From Stieleria marina (GTDB taxonomy: Bacteria; Planctomycetota; Planctomycetia; Pirellulales; Pirellulaceae), in assembly GCA_007741555.1 (NCBI GenBank), contig CP036526.1:5270001-5334000 (forward strand): 64,000 bases of DNA, in the 5' to 3' direction. Position numbers and translations under genes: made by a program. Below the pieces are notes generated by a model. That model did not search any database and was not told the DNA's origin. It saw only the letters and a program-made list of their open reading frames with translations. Of this stretch, positions 1-8,816 are shown piece after piece. The first letter of the stretch is position 1. Every line of letters begins with the position of its first letter.

Positions 1-2189
1 TTGGCCGCCTGGGCGTCTTCCATGTGCATTTCGACATACGCCGTCGGCATCGCGCGACTTAGCTGCGAGACGCGGCGGGTCATCGTACCGGTATGCCAAT
101 GTTCAAGCACTCGTCCCGTACACAGCCACATCGGGTAGTCCTCGTCCGGCATCTCTGGCGGTGGCTGGTATTCGTGGAACCAGATTTGGGCGCGACCATC
201 GTTGGAAGACGAGTGATAGAAATCAAACTCCTGGCCTGCTTTTACAAATGGATCGTCAAACCCAGAGAACCGGAATCGTGTTTCTCGCCAAGAACCATCG
301 TCCTGCTCGACGACCGGCCAGCGCAACCCGCGAGCCTTTACGTATACATCGTACGGTGCAAGGTTCTTGTGCTTCATGGTTGTAAACTGGCGATACTCCT
401 CGAACAGATGTTTGTCCACGTTGGTATCGTAGTAATGATCGAATTCCCAAATCGGAATCTCTTTACCAGCTTCGTCTTTGACCGCGAAAATAAATTCGCC
501 GTCTCTGTCTTTCATTCCTTCGTAACCCATCTCGAACAACTTATGCGCGATCGCGATCGTCATCCAAGTGTCGTCGCGAGCTTCGCCAGGTGGATCGACC
601 ATTTTGAACCACTGCTGAGTCCTCCGTTCGCTGTTGCCGAACATGCCGTTCTTCTCGACCCACATTGCGGCAGGCAGAATCAAGTCAGCTAGCTCGGTCG
701 TCGCAGTCGGATAGACATCGCTGACAATCAAGAACTTGTCTTTCAGATCTTTCTTGCTATTAAACAGCTCGTTCAAATTCGGCAGCGTCTGGCCAGGGTT
801 GGTGACTTGCACCAGCATGGTCGTGATGTCACCGCCTTCCGTCGTCGGCTTGGTGAACTGCTCGAACATCTTCACCGTGTGATAGCCCGGAACTTCGCTG
901 ATGCTTCCTTCGCGAACATTCCAGAACCCTTCGCTTTGTTCGCGGTGCTCCGGCTTGGCAACAACGCGGCCGCCCGGTAACGCATGAGCCAATGTGCCGA
1001 CTTCGCGAACCGTACCGCAAGCCGACGGTTGACCGGTCAGACTGGTCGGCGCGTCGCCGGGACGACCAAAGTGACCTGACAACAGGTGAACGCCGTGGAC
1101 CAGCGAATTGATGGCCGTCCCCATCGTGTGCTGGTTCATGCCCATGCACCACAGCGAAGTGATACGAATGTCGTGATTGCCAAACAAATCGGCCAACATG
1201 CGAATCTTATCCGCCGGAACACCCGACAATTCTTCGACGTGCTCGGGGGTGTATTTAGCGATCCGTTTGCGGAAATCGTCTTCGCTGATTGTTTCGCCTT
1301 GCAGTGTCGGCGATTCAGCTTGGGCACCGCGAAAGCTGCAGTGCTTCTCGACAAACGATTTGTCGTAGTTGTCGTTTTCGACCAGCAGGTGCATGATACC
1401 CAATGAGATCGCAACGTCGCCGTGCGGTTTCATCTCCAAATAATCGTTGGCCGCATCGGTGGTACGTGTTCGACGCGTACCAATGTCGATCAGACGGACG
1501 TTTTCGCCACGCGAACGCCTGTCCGTTACTCGCGAAAACAGCACCGGGTGCATCTCAGCCGGATTGTTGCCCCAGGTGATTAGCACGTCACATTCGTCAA
1601 GATCTTGGTAACAACCGGCCGGTTCATCGACGCCGTAGGTCGCAAGGAACCCGGTCACAGCCGACGCCATGCACAACCGTGCGTTGGGGTCGATGTGGTT
1701 GTTGCCCAGCCCGCCCTTCATGAATTTTTGTGCCGCGTAGCCTTCGGGAATCGTCCATTGACCTGATCCGTAGAACGCAAACGTATCGGGCGAATCAAAA
1801 ATGCGTTGGGAAATCGTTTCGATCGCTTCGTCCCATTCGATTTCCGTCAACTTGCCATCTTTGCGAAGCAGCGGTTTCGTCAACCGGTCTTTGCCGTACA
1901 GAATCCCGCCGACATGGTAACCCTTGACGCACAGCAATCCTTTGTTGACATCGGCCGCCTTATCGCCAGCGACTGCAACGACACGGCCGTCTTCGACACC
2001 GACTTGAACGTGGCATCCAGTTCCACAAAAACGGCACGGAGCTTTATTCCATTCCAAGCCCTCACCGGTCGGCAGGTCGCCGACGCCTTGATCCGCATGA
2101 ACGACCGGCAACGACGTGCTGCCCGCAACCATGGAACCGGCGGCTGCCATCGCAGCTGTTTTCAGGAGGGCTCGTCGATCAGTATTCAT
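1..2189 (-). CDS. napA: Periplasmic nitrate reductase catalytic subunit NapA (3' end cut by window edge)
   Basis: Molybdenum enzyme that reduces nitrate to nitrite in the periplasm. The reading frame is open from the ATG at 2189 to the edge, giving 729 residues. NapA is usually about 830, so roughly 100 C-terminal residues lie outside. A twin-arginine signal (RRALLK, residues 5-10) precedes an alanine-rich hydrophobic stretch, which implies export as a folded cofactor-loaded protein. The [4Fe-4S] ligands follow in [13 protein letters not shown] with the fourth Cys in [17 protein letters not shown] carries the Cys that ligates molybdenum in the Nap family. [20 protein letters not shown] continues the typical NapA pattern. 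The start codon overlaps the napD stop as ATGA, so the two are translationally coupled. No napB or napC is visible here. The divergent cytochrome/ferredoxin/NrfD genes are the likely electron donors (inference). Confidence 0.94.
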   Translation of the reverse strand, partial: MNTDRRALLKTAAMAAAGSMVAGSTSLPVVHADQGVGDLPTGEGLEWNKAPCRFCGTGCHVQVGVEDGRVVAVAGDKAADVNKGLLCVKGYHVGGILYGKDRLTKPLLRKDGKLTEIEWDEAIETISQRIFDSPDTFAFYGSGQWTIPEGYAAQKFMKGGLGNNHIDPNARLCMASAVTGFLATYGVDEPAGCYQDLDECDVLITWGNNPAEMHPVLFSRVTDRRSRGENVRLIDIGTRRTRTTDAANDYLEMKPHGDVAISLGIMHLLVENDNYDKSFVEKHCSFRGAQAESPTLQGETISEDDFRKRIAKYTPEHVEELSGVPADKIRMLADLFGNHDIRITSLWCMGMNQHTMGTAINSLVHGVHLLSGHFGRPGDAPTSLTGQPSACGTVREVGTLAHALPGGRVVAKPEHREQSEGFWNVREGSISEVPGYHTVKMFEQFTKPTTEGGDITTMLVQVTNPGQTLPNLNELFNSKKDLKDKFLIVSDVYPTATTELADLILPAAMWVEKNGMFGNSERRTQQWFKMVDPPGEARDDTWMTIAIAHKLFEMGYEGMKDRDGEFIFAVKDEAGKEIPIWEFDHYYDTNVDKHLFEEYRQFTTMKHKNLAPYDVYVKARGLRWPVVEQDDGSWRETRFRFSGFDDPFVKAGQEFDFYHSSSNDGRAQIWFHEYQPPPEMPDEDYPMWLCTGRVLEHWHTGTMTRRVSQLSRAMPTAYVEMHMEDAQAA

Positions 2190-2455
2190 CTTCGGTTCCT
2201 TGGGGATGGATCGTCTTCGTTGTCTTTATCAAACGCGACCATGGCGACGGCCAAGTCAATTACTCCAGGCAACGCTTGGACCGTGTTCCAAATTTCTTGA
2301 TCGCGGTTTTGGGTTCCACTGTCCACGACAATCGCAAGCTTACTGCCGCTGGCTTGACCTAGATCAATTTCGGGAATCACGCGAAGCGATTCGATAGCAT
2401 CGGCGTGGTTTTCCAACGACGACGCAAATGTGACAACGAGTCCGCTGATTGGCAC
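2186..2455 (-). CDS. napD: NapD-like chaperone for NapA maturation
   Basis: Small cytoplasmic protein that in the NapD family binds the NapA twin-arginine signal until the cofactor is loaded. I place the start at the GTG at 2455, giving 89 residues beginning [10 protein letters not shown]. This matches the family's usual beginning and length. The frame is open further upstream (to an ATG at 2554), but the extra 33 residues do not look like NapD. The body has the expected ferredoxin-like pattern: SGLVVTF, then [11 protein letters not shown], then KLAIVV, and [14 protein letters not shown] near the end. The acidic tail DKDNEDD is ordinary for the family. The stop overlaps the napA start by four bases. 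No strong ribosome binding site precedes the GTG. Confidence 0.78.
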   Translation of the reverse strand: MPISGLVVTFASSLENHADAIESLRVIPEIDLGQASGSKLAIVVDSGTQNRDQEIWNTVQALPGVIDLAVAMVAFDKDNEDDPSPRNRR

Positions 2456-2569
2456 TAGGTTTGCTTTGTAAATTGCGGTCAGGAAGTTGAAAGAGTGAGG
2501 TTTCGCCAACCTGCACATGAGTGTATACATTGTGCGTCGACAGTGAAACCTCATTTAGGATAGAAATTC
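2456..2569. promoter_or_regulatory. Divergent nap promoter region with symmetric inverted repeats
   Basis: This 114-bp gap separates napD (leftward) from the cytochrome gene (rightward) and must hold both promoters. TGAGGTTTC at 2496-2504 is repeated in inverted orientation as GAAACCTCA at 2545-2553. Almost exactly midway lies the perfect palindrome TGTATACA at 2522-2529. The symmetric layout suggests a shared operator for a regulator acting on both directions. I did not recognise a convincing FNR or NarL consensus. Confidence 0.45.
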
Positions 2570-3325
2570 ATGCTGCGAGTTGCCAACTTGCTCTTCGCCG
2601 GCGTGGTGTGCTTGGCCGTCGCGATGATCTTTGTCGTGGTGAACCGATCAGGACAACGCGATGATTCGCGCATCACGCATGACGCTTTGGCTGAGCATGA
2701 CGTCGTGGCGAAAGTTGCACCGATCGATTCTCAGGCGGATGGTACTGGCCAGGAGTTTCAGCCAGGCAGTGATGCGCCCAGGGTCTCGACGACTTCCGCC
2801 ACGCAACACCCGATCATCATTCGTAAACCTTCCGGCCCACCGCGCATCGAACTGGCGGGCACCGATCCGCAAGGCCGAATCGGCAGCGTTGCTTGTTCGA
2901 CCTGCCACCACGTTCGCAAGCCGAACCTTGAAAACAAATCGCCCGCGACGCTGGATGAGTTTCACCAAGGCATGACATTCAATCACGGCAGTATCGCTTG
3001 CTACGCCTGCCACAACCCCGCCGACTCCGATGCACTGCGACTGGCCGACGGCACTAAGGTCGCTTACGAAAATGTGATGACACTGTGCTCGCAGTGCCAC
3101 GGCAAGCAAGCCGAATCGTTCGCCCACGGCGCCCACGGCGGCATGAATGGTCACTGGGATTTGACTCGCGGCCCACAGATGAAGAACAACTGCATCGACT
3201 GCCACGATCCCCACGCTCCCAGCTACCCCAAGATGATCGTCGGTTTCAAACCGAAGGATCGCTTCAACGGACCTTTATCCGACGACCATCACCACGAAGG
3301 AGCGGAATCGCATGACGACCACTGA
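2570..3325 (+). CDS. Membrane-anchored tetrahaem cytochrome c
   Basis: 251 residues. An N-terminal hydrophobic segment (about residues 5-25) anchors or exports the protein. Four CXXCH haem sites follow in the C-terminal half: CSTCHH, CYACHN, CSQCHG and CIDCHD. The tail is rich in His and acidic residues (DDHHHEGAESHDDH). It resembles small multihaem c-type cytochromes of the NapM/NrfH/cytochrome c3-like kind that carry electrons from a quinol dehydrogenase to a periplasmic reductase. It is the first gene of a rightward unit and overlaps the ferredoxin gene by 14 bases. Divergent napDA makes NapA the likely acceptor (inference). Which cytochrome subfamily it belongs to cannot be settled by eye. 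Confidence 0.85.
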   Translation: MLRVANLLFAGVVCLAVAMIFVVVNRSGQRDDSRITHDALAEHDVVAKVAPIDSQADGTGQEFQPGSDAPRVSTTSATQHPIIIRKPSGPPRIELAGTDPQGRIGSVACSTCHHVRKPNLENKSPATLDEFHQGMTFNHGSIACYACHNPADSDALRLADGTKVAYENVMTLCSQCHGKQAESFAHGAHGGMNGHWDLTRGPQMKNNCIDCHDPHAPSYPKMIVGFKPKDRFNGPLSDDHHHEGAESHDDH

Positions 3326-4253
3326 ACCGACCACGAATCCATCGCTCCCCGTCCTCGAAAACTTTAGCCGTCGCGCCGCCGTCAAAGCCGGTTTTGCGAC
3401 CTTGGGTGCTGGTGCGTTCGCTGCCGCGATTTCGCCACTACGGCAAGCCGCCAAGAACACCTCGGCGGCTGAGTTCATGCAAACCCACTACACCGAACTT
3501 TCGCCCGAGCAAAAAGCCGATGTACTGGCGCGACTTGAAACCGAAACAAAAGAGAAATACAACGCCGAAGTCACGATCGCCGACGACCGACCGATCCCCG
3601 GCACCAAATTTGTTTACGCGATCAATCTGAGTGTTTGCAACGGTAACGGCAAGTGCGTCGAAGCTTGCCACAAGGAAAACAATCACGACCGCGACACCAA
3701 CCAGTCGTACATCCGCGTCATCGAAATGCCCAAAGGCACGATGGACATGGAACAAGGTTCGACGACCTATTCCGGCGCGGTCCCCAAGGACGACAAGTTC
3801 TATCTGCCCGTGCAGTGCCAACAATGCGACGAACCACCCTGTGTCGACGTGTGCCCGGTGAAGGCAACGTGGAAGGAAGAAGATGGAATCGTCGTGGTCG
3901 ATTACAACTGGTGCATCGGTTGCCGGTACTGCGAAGCGGCGTGCCCGTACCATGCGCGGCGTTTCAATTGGAAGAAGCCCGAAGTGCCAGCCAAGGAATT
4001 GAATCCCGACCAAAGCTATCTGAGCAATCGAATTCGTCCGGTCGGCGTCGTCGAAAAATGCACTTACTGCTTGCACCGCACCAGACGCGGCAAGTTGCCA
4101 GCATGCCTGGAAGCCTGCCCGACGGGCGCTCGCGTCTTCGGCAACATCCTGGACCCGAATTCCAACATCCGCTGGATTCTGGAACACAAACGCGTCTACA
4201 TCCTCAAAGAAGAACTCGGTACCAAACCGGCATTCTTTTACTATTTCGACTAA
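3312..4253 (+). CDS. Twin-arginine exported four-cluster ferredoxin subunit (NrfC/DsrO/TtrB-like)
   Basis: 313 residues. SRRAAVKAGFATLGAGAFAA near residues 19-38 is a twin-arginine signal. Four Cys clusters follow: CNGNGKCVEAC, CQQCDEPPCVDVCP, CIGCRYCEAACP and CTYCLHRTRRGKLPACLEACP. This is the arrangement of the iron-sulfur subunits of complex iron-sulfur molybdoenzymes and of Nrf/Dsr/Tmc-type complexes. It should pass electrons between the NrfD-type membrane protein (next gene) and the tetrahaem cytochrome (previous gene) on the periplasmic face. It overlaps the cytochrome gene, so the two are probably translated together. Confidence 0.92.
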   Translation: MTTTEPTTNPSLPVLENFSRRAAVKAGFATLGAGAFAAAISPLRQAAKNTSAAEFMQTHYTELSPEQKADVLARLETETKEKYNAEVTIADDRPIPGTKFVYAINLSVCNGNGKCVEACHKENNHDRDTNQSYIRVIEMPKGTMDMEQGSTTYSGAVPKDDKFYLPVQCQQCDEPPCVDVCPVKATWKEEDGIVVVDYNWCIGCRYCEAACPYHARRFNWKKPEVPAKELNPDQSYLSNRIRPVGVVEKCTYCLHRTRRGKLPACLEACPTGARVFGNILDPNSNIRWILEHKRVYILKEELGTKPAFFYYFD

Positions 4254-4342
4254 CCCCCTCGTAGCGGAATTCGCCATGAGTTTCGGCCTTGCAACAAGTT
4301 CATCGAAAGTCTTGACGACATTCGCTACAGAGAACTGACATT

Positions 4343-5581
4343 ATGAGCAGCAGTCCCGCCAAAGAATCGCACATCACGAGTTACCCAAAGTTCATCGGGC
4401 GTTCGTTATGGCTTGCCACCGAAGGATCGTTCGCGTTCTACGCGTGGATGACGATGCTGACCGCGCTGTTCCTAGTCGGCGCCAATGCTTGGGCCAACCA
4501 AGTCGCCGGTGGCATGATCGGTACAAACATGACCGACCAAGTTTCGTGGGGCCTGTACATCGCTAACTTCACGTTCATGGTCGGATTGGCTGCCGGCGGT
4601 GTGATGATGGTCATCCCCGCGTACTTGTACCACGACCGCAAGATGCACGATGTTGTCATCATCGGCGAACTTCTAGCCATCGCCGCCATCGTGATGTGCT
4701 TGCTGTTCGTTGTCGCGGACCTCGGTCGCCCCGATCGCTTTTGGCACATGATACCGGGCATCGGCAAATTCAACTGGCCGATTTCGATGCTAACCTGGGA
4801 TGTGATCGTGCTGAACGGTTACCTCGTCCTGAACCTGCACATCTGCGGCTACCTGCTTTACATGCGGTTCCTCGGGCGCAAGCCCAACCCAACGTGGTAC
4901 ATCCCGTTCGTCATGCTGTCGATCGTGTGGGCCATCTCGATTCACACCGTCACCGCGTTCCTCTATTGCGGCCTGGGAGGTCGCCCGTTTTGGAACACCG
5001 CGCTTCTGGCTCCCCGCTTCCTCGCATCCGCGTTCGTTTCCGGGCCCGCGTTTATCATCGTTGCGATGGTGTTGATCAAGAAACTGTCCGGCGTCGCTGG
5101 CCTGGATCATCCGATCGCCACACTGACCAAAATCATTCGCGTCACGATCTTGATCAACTTACTGATGGTCGCGTCAGAATTGTTCACCGAGTTCTACACC
5201 GGCGGTTCGCACGTCAGTGCAGCCAAGTACTTGTTCTTTGGGTTGCACGGCAAAACCGCACTCGTTCCTTGGACCTGGACCGCGATCGGTTTGAACCTAA
5301 CCGCGGCACTGCTGTTCCTGTGGCCGGGCCTGCTCAGTTTTCGCTGGCGACCGCTGCTGGTCGCTGCGTGCTGCATGGCATTCGTCGGTGCCTGGATCGA
5401 AAAAGGCATGGGCCTGATCATCCCCGGTTTCATCCCCAGCACGCTGCACGAAATTGTCGAGTACGTCCCGAGCCAACTGGAATGGAAAGTGACCGTCGGC
5501 ATTTGGGCTTTCGGCTTATTGGTCTTCACCATCGCCATCAAGACGGCGCTACCAACGCTAAAGCACCCCGCTGAACACTGA
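4343..5581 (+). CDS. NrfD/PsrC-family integral membrane quinol dehydrogenase subunit
   Basis: 412 residues, almost entirely hydrophobic, with about ten predicted membrane segments. VADLGRPDRFWHM and ISMLTWDVIVLNGY are typical of the NrfD/HmcC/DsrP family, which oxidises or reduces menaquinol and exchanges electrons with a ferredoxin subunit. It starts 89 bases after the ferredoxin gene in the same direction. Together the three genes make a complete cytochrome c-FeS-NrfD module and so could replace NapC or NapGH as the donor to NapA (inference). Confidence 0.92.
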   Translation: MSSSPAKESHITSYPKFIGRSLWLATEGSFAFYAWMTMLTALFLVGANAWANQVAGGMIGTNMTDQVSWGLYIANFTFMVGLAAGGVMMVIPAYLYHDRKMHDVVIIGELLAIAAIVMCLLFVVADLGRPDRFWHMIPGIGKFNWPISMLTWDVIVLNGYLVLNLHICGYLLYMRFLGRKPNPTWYIPFVMLSIVWAISIHTVTAFLYCGLGGRPFWNTALLAPRFLASAFVSGPAFIIVAMVLIKKLSGVAGLDHPIATLTKIIRVTILINLLMVASELFTEFYTGGSHVSAAKYLFFGLHGKTALVPWTWTAIGLNLTAALLFLWPGLLSFRWRPLLVAACCMAFVGAWIEKGMGLIIPGFIPSTLHEIVEYVPSQLEWKVTVGIWAFGLLVFTIAIKTALPTLKHPAEH

Positions 5582-5627
5582 CGATCAAGATGAGAAGCCG
5601 AAATCTACGGACCAGAAGACGACGTTC

Positions 5628-5783
5628 TCAATTGCGGAGGGAAGCTTTCATTTCCGCGGCTGAAATGTTGCCGTCACCATTGGTGTCCATCTTGGCGAAC
5701 ATCCGTTCGGAATTGCTGACTGCTTCGGCGCGAGTCAGGATGCTGTCGCCGTCGTGATTGATTTCCCCAGAATGCCTTTTTGA
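5628..5783 (-). pseudogene. EF-hand C-terminal remnant joined to an IS fragment
   Basis: The last ~50 codons of an open frame that runs down from 6146 encode EF-hand sequence. A canonical calcium loop DTNGDGNISAAE is preceded by a weaker one around NHDGDSILTRAE, then a stop at 5628. The frame upstream is transposase, so the 5' part of the original EF-hand gene is missing. I read this as the tail of a small exported EF-hand protein, a type common in planctomycetes, cut by insertion-sequence activity. I do not see its missing 5' end on the far side of the IS fragments. Confidence 0.5.
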
Positions 5784-5813
5784 AAATCCGCCCATCGCAC
5801 TTCGTGAACGGTC

Positions 5814-6074
5814 TCCCGCATTCTCCCAAGGGCTACCTGGTTCGATGTAGGACGTCCCCACATCGATCAGATCCAGGAATTCACGCACTTGCTTACTGAT
5901 GAATTCAGGGCCGTTGTCACTGCGAATGAACTGCGGTCTGCGTCGGATCGCGAACAGGTCAACTAACAAAGTGACAGGGTCGTCACCAGTGAACTTTCGA
6001 TTCACCTCCAGGGCAATGCACTCGCGTGTGAATTCGTCGATCAACGAAAGGACCTTCAGCGAGCGGCCGTTGAT
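5814..6074 (-). mobile_element. IS3-family transposase (OrfB, IS407-like) fragment
   Basis: The minus-strand reading shows NGRSLKVLSLIDEFTRECIA, then IRSDNGPEFISKQVREFL and IEPGSPWENAG. These are the first and second acidic regions of the DDE integrase core of IS3-family OrfB. Both ends are missing. Upstream of INGRSL the reading turns into the opposite strand's fragment, and after PWENAG it joins EF-hand sequence. The final catalytic Glu region is absent, so this cannot be an active transposase. Confidence 0.8.
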
Positions 6075-6075
6075 C

Positions 6076-6327
6076 ATCCATAGCGACCGCGGTTGCCAAT
6101 ATGCCAGCGAACACTTCCGCACATCTTTAAAGACAAATAGCTTCATTCAAAGCATGAGTCGACGCGGTAACTGCTACGACAATGCACCGATGGAATCATT
6201 CTTCAAAAGCTACAAAGTGGAAGAAGCCAATGAAATCTACGAAACGCATGAGCACGCGACTCGAGGCGTGTCAGACTACATCGAAGGGTTTTACAACTCA
6301 GTACGCAAGCACTCGTCGTTGGTGTAA
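6076..6327 (+). mobile_element. Second IS3-family transposase (OrfB) C-terminal fragment, opposite orientation
   Basis: The plus-strand frame reads IIHSDRGCQYASEHFRTSL, then MSRRGNCYDNAPMESFFKSY, then FYNSVRKHSSLV and a stop. This is the C-terminal third of an IS3-group OrfB with the second Asp and the catalytic Glu. The first Asp region is absent. It abuts head-on the minus-strand fragment at about 6075. The two belong to different IS3 subgroups, so this is a junction of two elements and not one inverted copy. Confidence 0.82.
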
Positions 6328-6976
6328 ACAACCGATCCCAGCCTGGCTTGTGAGAGTCAGCATTGGCTCTGGGATACGCAAACGCCATCAGACGAGTTGC
6401 TCCTCTACATCATTATCATTGAGAACGATCAGACCTACCTGAATATCACGTGCGCACTGAGCTGTTGCATCTGGCACGAATTGGACGCCCCCCCGAAAGG
6501 AGACTCGTCTTCCCTGTTTCTTTCGGCGATTGCATTTCGCAAATACGAAATGCGTTTACCAAACCGGCAGTCCGTCACTTTTGTTCCGCACCTTTCTTTC
6601 GACGTTGCAAATCCCCCGATCGGCTAAGCAGATCGCCGTTTCGGTCGTTGCTTTTCGCGATTGCGAAAGCTAGAGGAGTCTTTGATAAATGATTGTGTTT
6701 AGGACGCCAAAAGCTCTCTGATTTCCTGGTTTTAATCGAACCTCTTTTCCTTGTCCGGGGTTTGTAAAAGAACCCTGCGCTCTACCTTTAGGTTGCGAAG
6801 AAGACTTCGGCGTTTGTTCGCCAAAGCCACTGCCTTAACGATTGCCCCTCGGGTCAAATTGTTACTGAAATGCTGTTCAGGATTTTGAGTTCGCTGCGTG
6901 CCGCCTTTGCATTCTTGCACCCTGCCCATGAGTCTGAGTTGATGGAATCTGCATTGCCAAATCCGCCCGTAGGTCG
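6328..6976. other. Non-coding interval with one perfect hairpin
   Basis: About 650 bases with no convincing gene. A perfect stem-loop lies at 6532-6553: GCATTTCG, six-base loop, CGAAATGC. It has no T-run after it, so I do not call it a terminator. The interval presumably holds IS termini and the promoter of the next gene. I could not identify terminal inverted repeats. Confidence 0.4.
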
Positions 6977-7873
6977 GTGTGCCTAATGGCAGCACGGCGA
7001 CGGCTGCGCCACACGAAACGGTCTGATGGAAAAACGTCCATCGCAGACCGGCAATTTAATGCGCCACCGATCGTGGAAGCATCAAGGGCTTCCGTGTCGG
7101 TTGGTCGCGCGCTGACCCTCGTTGTGATCGGCATGTTTATTGGGGCTGTTTTTTGCAGAGTAGCCAAGCCGATCTTTGCAGCGTCCAGCGTTTCCCAGGA
7201 TTCGTCCGTTGATAGGCTATTGGTAACACAACAATTGGACTCGCTCTTCAATGTCGTCGAATCGAAGTTGCACGAGGATCCTTCGCATCTAGCTTCCTAC
7301 CGAAAACTGTTGGATACCTATCTGCTGTACGACCGTCAGTACGTAGAACAGACGAGCGTCGATCCGACGACGCAACTTGCCAAAGCCTATGCCACCAGAC
7401 GGATGGGGCATTGCTGCCAGGCGATCGAAGAGCTCGAGGATGCATCGCGATACTATCGGCAGTCTCGAGACCTGTTTGCGTCCTGCTTGGAAGCGGATCC
7501 TAATGTCATCGATCTGTATTCACTTTGGTTGAATGCTCACACGCAAATCGTTTATGTGGATCTTGCCCGCGGAGACATGCGTTCGGCAAATAAGGAGTAC
7601 CGTACTGCGATTCGTGCGATTCAAGAATCAAAGATCGCCCAGAACTTTGATTATCACAAGTCGCTGATGTTAGAGCTTAAATCGCTCGCTGAACTTGGTA
7701 TCGAACTGAAGCTCTACGCTGACGCCATGCAGGCTTCCGAACGGTTCGCGATTTCGGCCAATGTACTGAGGGACCGAACCCCGCAGGACCCTATTTTGGC
7801 TCAGCATGCCAGTGATGCTGAACTCTATCGAAAAATCTTGTCATCGTTGCTGCACCCACAGGAAAGTCCATGA
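6977..7873 (+). CDS. Membrane-anchored helical-repeat protein of unknown function
   Basis: 298 residues with a basic N terminus, then one hydrophobic segment at about residues 45-70 (LTLVVIGMFIGAVFCRVAKP). The rest is predicted helical and resembles tetratricopeptide-like repeats, for example IEELEDASRYYRQSRDLFAS and YRTAIRAIQESKIAQNF. It probably sits in the membrane facing the periplasm. The ATG at 6986 is an alternative start. Its stop overlaps the next gene as ATGA, so the two form a coupled pair. I do not recognise a family. Confidence 0.7.
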   Translation: MCLMAARRRLRHTKRSDGKTSIADRQFNAPPIVEASRASVSVGRALTLVVIGMFIGAVFCRVAKPIFAASSVSQDSSVDRLLVTQQLDSLFNVVESKLHEDPSHLASYRKLLDTYLLYDRQYVEQTSVDPTTQLAKAYATRRMGHCCQAIEELEDASRYYRQSRDLFASCLEADPNVIDLYSLWLNAHTQIVYVDLARGDMRSANKEYRTAIRAIQESKIAQNFDYHKSLMLELKSLAELGIELKLYADAMQASERFAISANVLRDRTPQDPILAQHASDAELYRKILSSLLHPQESP

Positions 7874-8613
7874 GTACCAAATATTGGAAACGACATTTCT
7901 TTTCGCGTAGGTACGCGGCGTTAGCAATGATTGCTGTCGTCGTGTTGGCGATGAATAGCGCCATCGCTGGTCGAAACGGTAAGTATCCGGAAATGGAATT
8001 TTTGGCTCCAATCCCCACTCCGATTGGGATCTCGGGTCGCAAATTGTTCCGGCTTCGCAACGGCGAGTGTATCGTGATACGTCCCCCAATTGAATTTGTG
8101 AGTACAGAAGAACAGCAGCGCTACAGCGGCACCGACGAAGAAACCGAATTGGTGCCGCAGGTGCTTCCGCTTGACAGTCCTTGGCGCACCGACCCAAGTC
8201 GACCAGAAGATCAGACGACGTTTAACTGTGCCACCTTCGCAATCGGCGACGTGATTGGACTATCACGTGCTGATTTCTTAGAACCGCGAGCAGTGGGTTT
8301 TACGAATGGGCAGAATCCGGCTCACATCCTGCTGCAAGAATTCTATGACCGACTGGCGACATATCCGGTAGCCGACGTCGACTGGTCCGAGCTCGATAAG
8401 CTTGAATCGTTAATTGACGATGATGTCGTTGTGTTCGCCAATCATGGCTCTGACGAAGCTTATATCCATCTGGGAAAAATTTCCAAGTCGAATGGACGCA
8501 ATCGAATGATCAGCAAGATGGGCCGAGGTCCGATCGTGCGAGGGACGATCGAGCGAACGGTGCAGGTCTATGAAGGCAGGTTTGACGAAATCCAAATCTA
8601 CAGGCGACGCTGA
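7870..8613 (+). CDS. Exported protein, possible NlpC/P60- or CHAP-like Cys/His fold
   Basis: 247 residues with a signal peptide or anchor (ALAMIAVVVLAMNSAIAG, about residues 17-34). The middle contains FNCATFAIGD with Cys120, and later DDDVVVFANHGSDEAYIHLG with His200. A Cys followed by a D-x-V-x-F strand and an H-x-G strand is the layout of NlpC/P60 and CHAP peptidoglycan amidases. The likeness is by pattern only. The C-terminal SKMGRGPIVRGTIE fits the last strand of that fold. It is coupled to the preceding TPR-like gene by a 4-base overlap, so a joint envelope role is plausible (inference). Confidence 0.65.
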   Translation: MSTKYWKRHFFSRRYAALAMIAVVVLAMNSAIAGRNGKYPEMEFLAPIPTPIGISGRKLFRLRNGECIVIRPPIEFVSTEEQQRYSGTDEETELVPQVLPLDSPWRTDPSRPEDQTTFNCATFAIGDVIGLSRADFLEPRAVGFTNGQNPAHILLQEFYDRLATYPVADVDWSELDKLESLIDDDVVVFANHGSDEAYIHLGKISKSNGRNRMISKMGRGPIVRGTIERTVQVYEGRFDEIQIYRRR

Positions 8614-8816
8614 ATAGTCAACTTCGTCTCGCGAGAATGAGCATACCGTGAAAATCGCGTCTGCGATGCCAAACCCTAATTCCCTGGCGAACACAGCGTG
8701 AAGTACGAATCACGCTAGTTGGATTGAAACACGATACGACGCTGACTCACTCTCGAAAGCTACTAAGCCCTGCTAAGCAATCGCGATCGACGCGCACTGA
8801 GGCTACGGTCGCGGAG

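Noticed and set aside
2648-3214. Long minus-strand open frame (188 codons) opposite the tetrahaem cytochrome
   Set aside because: It is antisense to a gene with four CXXCH sites and has no recognisable domain.
3438-4277. 279-codon minus-strand frame opposite the ferredoxin gene
   Set aside because: Shadow of a gene with four clear Cys clusters. Its own translation has no family features.
6397-6692. Small plus-strand frames of 76-80 codons in the IS interval
   Set aside because: No motif, no ribosome binding site, and codon use unlike neighbours.
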